Source: JBBPYC01 sp965218765 (GTDB taxonomy: Bacteria; Pseudomonadota; Gammaproteobacteria; Burkholderiales; Burkholderiaceae_C). From it: DNA of 64,000 nt. Location of the stretch: positions 1,922,001-1,986,000 of the forward strand of contig CBDCLU010000002.1 in NCBI GenBank assembly GCA_965218765.1, read 5' to 3'. The translations under genes and the position numbers were made by a program. A model generated the notes under the pieces. The model worked only from the letters and a program-made list of their open reading frames with translations. It had not been told where the DNA came from and did no database searches. This document shows positions 51,572 to 61,010 of the stretch, piece by piece (the first letter of the stretch is position 1; the number at the start of each line of letters is the position of its first letter).

Positions 51572-54500
51572 TGCGCCATCTCGAAATGAACGCCGAGCGA
51601 GAGAAAGTCGGTGGAGATTACGTCGTCGGCGAGGTTATCGGCGAAATAGAGCGCCGGAAGGACAGTTCCGGCGACGTGGGCGGGACGAACCAGCCGCATT
51701 TTCATCAAGTCGGCGAATTCGAACATGATCGCCTCCACGGTCTCGAAATCCCACGGTTTGCCCGGAACCGGCGGAACCATCAGCAGGATCGCTTGCGCGG
51801 CCCGCGCTTTGGGCGCGTCGAAATGAAACGCGACGCCGGTCGTCGTCGCCAGACCGGGCACGGTTTCGTTCCATCCGTCGATCAGCACTGCTGAGCCGTC
51901 CGTCCGAAGCGGTCCCAGGGAGACGAAGTTGAGGCCGGGCGCTACTTGCGTGAACCGCAAGTCGAGCGTCTTCCCAGCTTCAGCGAGCGCCTCGGCCGCC
52001 TCGAGCGAGGTCTTTACCCGCGCCAGATCGTGTAGCCACTCGGTGCGCTGACTGGCCTGAACGAAGTCGGGCAGGGGGGTACGCTGGGGCGCCGCTCTCC
52101 TCAGGGGAAAGCGGTCGCGCTCCCCGCAGCAGCCGCGCTATGATCGCCGCCACCGACAGCGCACTTGCCAGAGCGGGCGAAAAGGTCACCGCCGACGGCG
52201 AGATTCCGTTCAACTCGGCGATTTTCTGCGCCAGCGCGGGCCCCGGTGCATTCGCCTGGGCCATATCGACCAGGACGTTCGCGTCGATCCCGAGGCCGGG
52301 CTCGAGCTCCACGCTGCTCATCTTGACCAATTCTCGACTGCCGTCTGCCTTATCGAACTGGGCAGTAAGCCCGCCAACATTGCCGACCTGCCTGGCGATC
52401 CACGCGGGAAGCTCGTCGGATTCGACCGGGATCACCAGCCGCCAAGTCGTGGTGGTTCCCGGGATCGGCGTTTGCGCCACGTTGAACTCGGTGGGCATAT
52501 TCAGCCCCGAATACAATGCGTCCAGCGCAGCCTGTGCGCGAGCGGAGCGGCCCGCGAGCTGATGATGCGTGGCCTCAGCGCGCAAGAGGTCGGCGGAGGC
52601 GTCGAGAAGGTCGATCAGTCTCGCCGCCGCCTTCTGCAAACCGCGGCTCGTAGGGGGCTGCGCGCTCCACAGGTCGGCCAACGCTGTCCCATCGAGCCAC
52701 TTTCGGCCGCCCCCCTCGACCAGCGGACTGCTGACGTGAAGGGCGGCGAGGTCGTCGGCGAGGTCCAATTCGAGCAGCCACCGCTCGAGCCGCATCCCCA
52801 GCAGCACCGCCAGGCTGCGACCTGACGCCACTCCGGCCAGCAATCGCCGCGCGGCGTGAATGCGGGTCGAGCTGAGGTCTATGCTGAGCGGGGCCTGCGC
52901 GCTGCGATCCTGGCGTTCGACGTAGGCGGCCCTGAGAATCGCGGCGGTGCGGGCATGATCGAGGCTCGGCGCGTGGACGAAGCCCACGCTCTCGGTGTCG
53001 AGCGGTGCGGTGTCGGTCACCGCCGGCATCGTCGCAGGCAGCGGCGGCGCCTCGATCCACGCGTAGGCGCCCAGATGCGCGCCTTGCGGCTGGTTGGCGC
53101 GCATCGCCGTGAGGCGCTCGGTACTCGCCGCGGTGAGCCATGCGTCGAGCCGGAAAGAGCAGGCGTCGAGCGCCTCGGCGGTCATTTGCGAGAGCTCGCC
53201 CACTTGCAACGGAGCGAGCGCGGTCAGCGCGGCGCGGTGGGCGCGCGCGGCCTCGAAGGCGGCGCCGCGCGGCAGTTCGCCGCTCAGCACATCGGTGATG
53301 GTGTGCCCGCCGAGCGCCGCGACCGGCTGCTTTAGCTGCGAAAAACCACCGTGGTCGTTCCGGTAGTAACAAAGGAGCGATCGGTCAAAACGCCGTGGAA
53401 GCCGCCGGCGACCGCAGCCGCGACCTGTAGTGTCGATGCGCGTAGGAGGTAGTAGAGCACGCTCCGGGGCGAAGCGCCGGTAATTGAACTTTGGCGCAAC
53501 TCATCAAGATTGGGCCTGATCATCGCCGAAATGAAGTTGTTGGCGAGCGGCTGGTCGCGCGGGGCGCCGACCGCTGCGACGAGCGGCATGCGCAAGTGAT
53601 ACGGCTCGTCCGCGAGAACTTGATCGAGTGCGAGCGGGTGATCGGCGATCCCGACCGGAACCAACTCGGCTTTGGCAACCGCGCTTTGGACGCCGTCCGC
53701 AGCCGCCGTGAAGCGCGCCCCAAGGCTTTCAGCGAAGAACCGGGAGGCGACGTCTCGGCTTTCTACGGTCCGCGCCAACAACCGGTTGGAAAACGGCTGA
53801 GCCGAGAGAACCGCGTTGAGGCTGCCCACCGGGTCGGCAAAATTGAGCACCGGCACTTGCCTGGCTGCCTCAAGCCATGTCGCCTTGAGGCCGACCAGCC
53901 CCTGCATCAGGCCGTCCGCGCCGCCGCCTTCGGCGGCCCAAAGCGCAGAGGCTGAAATCGGCAGCACGCCGAAAGGCTGCGATCCCAGCAGTAGCGACGG
54001 GTAAGGCCCGCGCGCTCGGACATGACGCACGAACAAGGTGTTGGCGCGGGCCACGCCGGCCTCTTTGAACACCGGCGCCATCACTTCTTTTAGGAAATAG
54101 CGAAGCGTCGCCGGCCACACGGCCTGATGGAGCGTTCCGACATCTAGGTCGGCCTTGCGATCGCTTTGGCTTACTTGCGCGAAGCTGAGCGGGTCGACGC
54201 CGATCGCGGTCGCCAGGCGAAAGCCGTCGGTGCCCGCCGTGGGTGCGGCTTCGGGCGCCCCTGCAGGGCGAGTGACACGCGCGAGTGCAGTGTTGTTAGT
54301 CGGGGTGCCGGCGCCCACCAGTGCCGCGCCCTCGCCGCGGCTCCAGCGCGCGACAAGCGCGCCAAGTTCGCCTGCGCCGTCCTGCGGCCCTGCCGCCCCG
54401 ACCCCGATCGCGGTCAGGTGCGTCAGCTGCTCCGCGATCGAGCGCTTGAGGGTCACCCGGAGTGCGAGGCCGCGGTCCTCGGCATTAGCGAAATTCCATT

Positions 54501-55010
54501 GCCACCGCAGTGCCCCTTCGGGCCCGTGCGGGCCGCACAGCACGCTTGCGTCGAGCGGCCGTGCTTCCTGCTCGAACGCGCGCCGCGTATCGATGTAGCC
54601 GGTCAGAATGATACTCGTCGGCAACGCGCGCGCTTCGCTATTAAGCTCCCCCTCGCCTGGAGGATTGAGCACAACGTCAGGGAAATCCAAGTTGGGCCCG
54701 GGCGTCAGCAGCGCGCGCAGGTAACGCATGCGCGGCTCTCCGAATTGCCGGGTTAACTGATCCCATGCCCTGAGAACACTGGCGTGATCGTCGCCAAGGT
54801 CGCGGCGCAAGCGCCAATAGGCGATGGTCTCGTCACGCTCGGGGGCATCGACACCGATGCGGTCGGCGGTCACGTGTGCGGGCCGAGGGGAAAAAAACGA
54901 ACTCGGAGCTCGACGTCGCTCGCGTTGACGCCGAAATAGCGCGTTTCCAACCTCAACGGCAGCATTACCAGAGGCAGCGCGGCATCGAGGGCGGGAATGG
55001 ATACAGACAT
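51568..55010 (-). pseudogene. Very large protein (about 1147 aa) of unknown function, three frameshifts
   Basis: The start at ATG 55010 has a GAAGGG ribosome site and reads MSVSIPALDAALPLVMLPLR, then LETRYFGVN and VELRVRFFP. The frame breaks at an A7 run (54891-54897), again at an A5 run (53341-53345) and at a C4 run (52122-52125). Adding one base at each of the first two and removing one at the third gives exactly 1148 codons ending at 51568, where the next gene overlaps. Pieces read HVTADRIGVDAPERDETIAY, SLLLGSQPFGVLPISASALW, GGHTITDVLSGELPRGAAFE and LPDFVQASQRTEWLHDLARV. No known domain, signal peptide or membrane helix is seen. It is helix-rich and soluble-looking. Confidence 0.75.
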
Positions 55011-55016
55011 TGCCCT

Positions 55017-57654
55017 TCACCCGATCAAGAGCGAACAATGCACGACCAGGCGGAACGGCTTTTGCCGGCTAATCGCCGCCATGTGGGCGCCATTGCGACC
55101 CCATTGCAGCGACCCCGGCGTGGATGGCGCGGGCGTTCTGGCACCCGCCTGGACAAAGCCGTGCTCCGCGGCGAGATCGGGCCAGGCGACATCGTCCCCA
55201 CGTCTTCGGCATGTCCACCGCCTGTTCATCGAAACCGAACTTGGTCCCACCCTCGCGTTCCTCAATGACCAGGTACCAGCCGGCATCTGCGGAACTTCCC
55301 TGGAGCGCCTCGGTGGATAGGTCGAAACCGAAATAGGCCATTCCTTGGTCGGGCCGGCCCTGAAAAAACGGCGGCACCGGCGTGGCGGTCGTATCGACGA
55401 CCCTTCCGCCTCCGCGCCTGCCAGTGCCCGGGATGCGCTTGGCACGAGCGAGGAACACCGTCACTTCGCTCAAGTGCTCGACCAGCTTGCTCCGGAAGAA
55501 AATCACGGTCGAGTGAGCCACCGGGTAGTGCTCGCCAAGCGGCGTGGACTGCCATCCAGCCATATCCGACAGCGTCACCTCGCCGTCGAAGAACCGCTGG
55601 AAAAAGGTCGCCGACAAATCGAGCGGAACGCCGCGCCAGCGCAGCTCGCGCGCCAGCTCGTGATTGGCGCCGATCAATACTGCTTCGATGAAGGCGGCGT
55701 TGACGCCCAGTCCGCAGACCGTCTCGGGATCGGGCTCGACAGCGCCCAACAGGAACCGCGGATCGATCCAGTCCACCAGCGGTTGATCGAAGCGCGGGGC
55801 GATCGAGACGCCGCGCGCCGGTAAGCGGCGGCCGGCGTCGCCCAAGTCGGCACGCCGGGTTGCGGCGGCCAGCGCCACGTCCCCAGGGCGCAGGGGTGCG
55901 GTCCAGGCAAAGGCCGGCGGTGTCGCGAGTTCGACGACCGCAGGCGCCCGGTCGTTGAGCCATGCGCCCGCTGCCTCGACCATCCGTGACTTCTCAGCGT
56001 CGAGCAGGATGTTCAGCAGCGAGAAACGGGTTGCGGGGTGCAGCGAGGCGTCCGCGGCACTGGCGGCGGCACCCGCGCGCGTGTCGCCCGCAGCGCCTCC
56101 CCCTCGGTTCGAACGGCCTCTGCCTCTCCCACGATCGGTGGTGGCAGTGGTGCTGGTGCTCGCCGTCCCGCCGACGTTCGAGCCGCGCGTGCCGCCGCCG
56201 GTAGTGTCGAATGCAGCGAGCCGGGAGCGCGTCGCCACGCTTGGGGCGGTCGGGGGCACTTCGTTGAGGACCGCGACTTTCAGGTTCTCCGCTTGCAGGG
56301 CGACTGTGAACGGCGGAGCAGCCGCGGCGCGCGCGGGACCCGCCTTGGCCTTTAGGATACGGCCAAAGGCGGCCGACAAGTTGGCCGAAGGCAGAGCGCT
56401 TAGCGCGAGGGCGGCGGCAACCGGCCCGCCGCCGGGCGCCGCGACCCGCGCCAGCGCCGGTCTCAGCGTCAAGGTTGCGGCTATTTGGGACAAAGGCGCC
56501 ACGCTCCGTGCGTAAAGTCGGTTGGCGACAAGGCCGGCCAGCTTTGCCCCCTCGCTCTCGCGGCGCGCCTTGTGGATCGCCCCGGCTTGGCGCCAGGCCT
56601 CTTCCGATAGGTCGTCCTGATGGGCAGCGACCATCGCCGCGCCGATGCCGGCGGCAGAGCGGTAGAGCGGATCGAGGTTGACGTCGCCCATCCAGCCGGT
56701 GTCCGTGAGCGGGCCATCGAGCACCGCCGCCCCATAGATCGGTGGGCCGACCCCGCCGGCCGCCGTGCGTTTCAGCCATCCGCCGATCGTCTCCCGCGCG
56801 CGTTGCCGCGCGGCCTTGGGCGACCATTGCGGATCGGTCGAGGTGGGGCGCAGGACCGGGTCGAACGGAGCGAGCGTAGAGGGTGGCGCGGCCTTCGAGC
56901 GAGCTGGGCGAAGCGCTTCACTAACATCGGCGTGGAGCGGATGAGCTTCCAGGACTTTGGGGGTTAGATTGCGAGCAAGCGTTTCAACGTCCCCGCTTTC
57001 CAACGTTCCGAATTGCCACGAGTCGTAGACCGGCAGTCGCACCTTGTCGCCTTCGGGCCACGCCAGCGCCGGGTCGAGCGGATCGGGGGGCACATCGCCC
57101 AATCCGGCGTCACGGCCGGATTTGAAGGTCGGCACGATGCAGCACAGGTAGCGGGTGAGCGGCTTCAGACGAACCGGGCTGACGATGCGGGCGATACCGC
57201 CCTCGGGGCCGGTTGATCCGGTCGGCGCGATTTCGACGTGTGCCCATAGCGATAGCTCGTTGCTCGTCGGCAGATCGACGCAGGCGACTTCGATCAGTGG
57301 AAGGTCGCCTGCGGCCGCATGGCGCAAGGGCGATTCACCACCAGGCGGCATTTCAAGGGTGATGAGCGCCAGCCATGGGGTTAGTTCCCCCTCGGGAGTC
57401 GGATCCAGCGGCGAGAGCCGCCATGGAAAGTCGGCGTCGCGGAACTCGACATAAGGCAACAGGTTGGGGGGCATCGCCTCCGAGCCGGCCGCCGGCTGGC
57501 GCCGCTTGATCTGGTCGGTCGCGAGCTTAGCGACGTCGCCCGGCCCGTAGCGCTGAAAAGCGAACGATGCTTGCCCGCCCGCTGCGCGTACCGTTATCGC
57601 ATCGCCGCCCAGCCGCTGCCGCCGGGCGAAGGCTAGGAACCGCGTCTCGCTCAT
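55017..57654 (-). CDS. Large protein (about 878 aa) of unknown function, frameshift near 3' end
   Basis: It begins MSETRFLAFARRQRLGG and has an N-terminal block with PNLLPYVEFRDADFPWRLSP and LTPWLALITLEMPPGG. A Gly/Arg/Thr-rich linker at about residues 485-530 (TDRGRGRGRSNRGGG) divides it into two parts. The second part contains VDWIDPRFLLGAVEPDPETV and FFQRFFDGEVTLSDMAGWQS. One extra base in a C4 run at 55196-55199 shifts the frame after DMPKTW. Removing it gives DDVAWPDLAAEHGFVQAGAR and a stop at 55017, 6 bp before the next gene. The uncorrected frame ends at 55069. Function is unknown. No signal peptide. Confidence 0.75.
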
Positions 57655-60600
57655 GCCGCGAGCTCGGCGAAAACGCGGTCACCGGACAGGGCCAGAGCGC
57701 GCGCCTGGGCGAAGTTCAGCCCCGCTTCGCGCGGCGCGAGCGCATTGTCGAGCACGGCGTACTCAAGCGCATGGAGCTGGATCGGCTTGGGTGGCGGCTC
57801 GACCTCGCTGAAGCGGGAGAAGTGCCCCGCGATCGCAGCGAAGTCCAGTGGGCCGTGGGGGTGGCGTTCGCGCGGCGCTTCGGGGTCGCGGATCAGCTCC
57901 TCGCAATCTAGTAAGACCGAGCTCGCCTCCGCCGGGTCGTAGGGGAGCTTCAGCGCGAACCCGGCAGTCCATTTCTCGAACATCGCGCCACCGAGCATCT
58001 CGTCGTCGCTCAGATCGAGATACTGGCCGATCGCGAAATCCTCCGCCACCGGCGCAATTTCCAGGCCGGTCGTTATGGGCTCGATGTGAAAAGTTTGCGA
58101 AGTTTCGAAAGTCACTCCTGCAAAACGATCGATCGCGACATCAAACGGGACGACGGTCTGGCGGAACACCGGGCTGGCAAATCCGTCATGCCATCCGCCG
58201 TCGCGCTCGTGTTTGGTTGGCACGAACCCCGACGTACCGCCGAAATTCCAGTTTGCCCGATCCCTAATTGCGGCTTCGACGAGGCCCGAGACATCGACGC
58301 TCTCGCGCTCGGCGGTACCGTCGACGATCGTCAGTGAGCCGGACTTCGACAGCGTCCAGAACAGGAACTTGACCTTTACCGAACCTGCCAGGATGGTCGG
58401 GACGAACACCGACAAACTACCTTCGAAGGTGACCGCAGCCAGCGTCTGCGAGCCGAGCAGCAATTCGACGCTTATCTTGATGTCGATCTCGATGCGGAAA
58501 TCGAAATGAACCAGCGCGTCGATGTCGAGGCTGCCCCTGATTCCGAAGCCGTACAGGTGCGCCTCGAGTGCGCTCCTGAAGCCAATCTGGAACGATTGCG
58601 GCGTCACCGCGAGATAGGCGGACATCTCCAGCTTGAGGTGATCGCCCTTGCTCAGCGACAAGGTTAGACGCTTCGGCACGAACAGCCGCGGGCCGGGGAC
58701 GTACGAGGGGTGGAAGCCGCCGATCGAGAGGAAGAACGCGCGGGAATCGCCCAGCCGCTCCGGCGCGCCATAGAACACCATCGCCTCGCCGGTCAGCTCA
58801 GCGCTCCACAAGCGGGAGTTGCGCAGCGCGATCCGCACATTGAGCTCGCCAGTGGAAGCATCACTGACCAGCACGCCGTCGGCAAGCACTACGACCGGCC
58901 GATTCTTTGGGTCCACGGCATCCCGCCGCAAGGGAATGAAGGAGAACGAGGCGATGAGGTAGAAGCGAACCAAGTCGCCGTTCGCCCATTCGAGCAACGC
59001 GCCGATATCGAAATGAAGCTTGCCCCCGAAGCCTTCGAACTTGACAATTGCGCCGAATACCTGGCTTCCGGGCCGGACAGGGAAAAGCCGGTCCAGGCTC
59101 GCCTGGTATTGGGCCGCGTGCCCGACAGGATCGTCCGGCGCGAGGATCGGCGCGAGGTCGCCGGTCTGGACCGCGGCCAGGAACGCGTCGGGGTCGGTGC
59201 CGCGACCGGAGGCGTAAAGCAGGCCGCCGCCCTTGGGAATGAAGCCCCCGGGCGAAGCGGCAGTGGTCATCGAGAGCGCGAGCAGCCAGTTGGCCGGGCG
59301 CGCTGCGCTCGGCGTCTGGTAGAGGCCGAGGCCGGTGAACGAGAACTTGGACTTGTAGCTGAGCGCAACACCGCCGAACAGCGTGCCCGTTGGCTCTGTG
59401 TACAGTAGGATGCCCGCGCCTTCGAGGCCGAAGCGATGAATGCTGAGTCCTGCGGATGTCGGGGTCAGCAATTGCAGACCCTCGGTGTGGGCAACCCCAG
59501 CCAGATTGCCCTGCATCTGCGTGTTCGAACCGATGGACACCGCGGCGCCGAGCCCCACAGTGGTGATGTCGAGCAGCCCAAACAGCGATAGCGTGAGGTC
59601 CGTCGTCGCGGCGAGCTGCAATTCCCGATGGTCGTCGATGGACCTGGCCGCGACTTGGAGGCGCACCGAATTGACTGCCAACTTGCCAATGGCGAGCGGC
59701 ACCTTTTTGCCGATCGTGATCACAACGTCACCGCCGACCCCGCCGCGGAACCGCACGCCGTTCGCGACCGAGGCGTCGACGGCCGCATCGAAGATAAAGC
59801 TGAGCTGCGGAATGTGATCGGCGAGCCAGTGGCCGCCGGATATCCTCACTTCACACTGGTCGACCTGCAGCCACGCCGCGGGGCCGGCGATGTCCACTTG
59901 CACGCCCGCGCCGATCCGTTTGGACTTGACCTGCAAACCCGCCGAGCCGGCCTCGCTCGGCTCTATCTCAGCCGAGGCGGGTCTGCCGACGATATCGCCT
60001 TCCTGGAATATCTCCGCCTTGAGCTGGGCATTGCCGAAGGTCTCAAAACGGTTGTGCGAGGCCAACACCCCCCCTTGGCCGGCATTCGAATAGCGGAACT
60101 GCCAACCGCTCCCCACATCGGCAGTAAAGTTCGCGCTCACCCCGAGTTGTACGAACAATTTCTCGGGGTCTGTCGCGGTAGCGGGCACCGGAATCGTCGT
60201 TATCGTGAACGTGTCCGGCGGCGGCGGCGCTTCCTCGAACTTCTCTTTGGTCGGCGCGGCAATGAATCTATGGAAATCGAAGGGCGGCGGAGCAAGAGGA
60301 AGCCGCAGCGTAACGGCGCGGCGGAGCAGGTCGTGCGCAGCATTGACCGGCGAGCTGCCGGGCTCGTCCTGCAGATCGAGCCCGTAAAGTACCGACCACT
60401 CGCCGTGCCTGATCAGCTGCACAATCAGCGCGGCCAGAACGATGACTTCGGCGGTGATGAAAGCCCACCCGGCGTCGATGCTGCCTTCCAGCGCTTCCTC
60501 GGTCCACCCGGCCTTGCCGGCGAGCTTGCCCAGCAGCTTGGCCATGCGGTCGGTGAAAGTGCCTCCCGGAAGGCTATCCTGGATGCGCTGGTCGATCATC

Positions 60601-61010
60601 AGCAGTGCAACCAGCGCCACGTACATCGGCTTGTGGTTGCGTTCGGTGATGTGCAGCAGGATGGGCGCGGCCAGCTTGAAGGCGATCGTTTCGCTGGTCG
60701 GAAGGCCCGGTCCGGTGCTCGACTCGAAAAGTTTGGTCCCGATCGCATTGATGTACGAGACCGCCGTGGCGGTTTTTGCCGCATACTCCGTCGGATTCGC
60801 CGCCGCCTCAAATTGGCCGCGCAGCTCTTCGAGCTTGTGCGACCATTCGTCTTCGTCGAGACTATCCTTCAGAGGCGGCACCGAAACCGCTTCGCAATAC
60901 CAATTCGCCTTGTGCGGCGAAATGAGTATCGAGACGAGCGCCTCCACAGTGTCGAGAGTGACTTGGCCGACCGCTTTGGTGACCATCCAGGCATCGGCGA
61001 AGAGCCTCAC
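57651..61010 (-). CDS. DUF6603-like large beta-rich protein, 1119 aa
   Basis: The N-terminal 200 residues are mostly helical (VTLDTVEALVSILISPHKAN, AAPILLHITERNHKPMYVAL, AFITAEVIVLAALIVQLIRH). The rest is long alternating beta-strand sequence. The C-terminal half has FFLSIGGFHPSYVPGPRL, FRSALEAHLYGFGIRGSLD and IDALVHFDFRIEIDIKISVE, which resemble DUF6603 proteins as I remember them. Such repeated amphipathic strands could form a large beta-sandwich, solenoid or barrel. There is no signal peptide. It overlaps genes on both sides by 4 bp. Function is unknown; the domain call is by eye. Confidence 0.8.
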   Translation of the reverse strand: MRLFADAWMVTKAVGQVTLDTVEALVSILISPHKANWYCEAVSVPPLKDSLDEDEWSHKLEELRGQFEAAANPTEYAAKTATAVSYINAIGTKLFESSTGPGLPTSETIAFKLAAPILLHITERNHKPMYVALVALLMIDQRIQDSLPGGTFTDRMAKLLGKLAGKAGWTEEALEGSIDAGWAFITAEVIVLAALIVQLIRHGEWSVLYGLDLQDEPGSSPVNAAHDLLRRAVTLRLPLAPPPFDFHRFIAAPTKEKFEEAPPPPDTFTITTIPVPATATDPEKLFVQLGVSANFTADVGSGWQFRYSNAGQGGVLASHNRFETFGNAQLKAEIFQEGDIVGRPASAEIEPSEAGSAGLQVKSKRIGAGVQVDIAGPAAWLQVDQCEVRISGGHWLADHIPQLSFIFDAAVDASVANGVRFRGGVGGDVVITIGKKVPLAIGKLAVNSVRLQVAARSIDDHRELQLAATTDLTLSLFGLLDITTVGLGAAVSIGSNTQMQGNLAGVAHTEGLQLLTPTSAGLSIHRFGLEGAGILLYTEPTGTLFGGVALSYKSKFSFTGLGLYQTPSAARPANWLLALSMTTAASPGGFIPKGGGLLYASGRGTDPDAFLAAVQTGDLAPILAPDDPVGHAAQYQASLDRLFPVRPGSQVFGAIVKFEGFGGKLHFDIGALLEWANGDLVRFYLIASFSFIPLRRDAVDPKNRPVVVLADGVLVSDASTGELNVRIALRNSRLWSAELTGEAMVFYGAPERLGDSRAFFLSIGGFHPSYVPGPRLFVPKRLTLSLSKGDHLKLEMSAYLAVTPQSFQIGFRSALEAHLYGFGIRGSLDIDALVHFDFRIEIDIKISVELLLGSQTLAAVTFEGSLSVFVPTILAGSVKVKFLFWTLSKSGSLTIVDGTAERESVDVSGLVEAAIRDRANWNFGGTSGFVPTKHERDGGWHDGFASPVFRQTVVPFDVAIDRFAGVTFETSQTFHIEPITTGLEIAPVAEDFAIGQYLDLSDDEMLGGAMFEKWTAGFALKLPYDPAEASSVLLDCEELIRDPEAPRERHPHGPLDFAAIAGHFSRFSEVEPPPKPIQLHALEYAVLDNALAPREAGLNFAQARALALSGDRVFAELAA

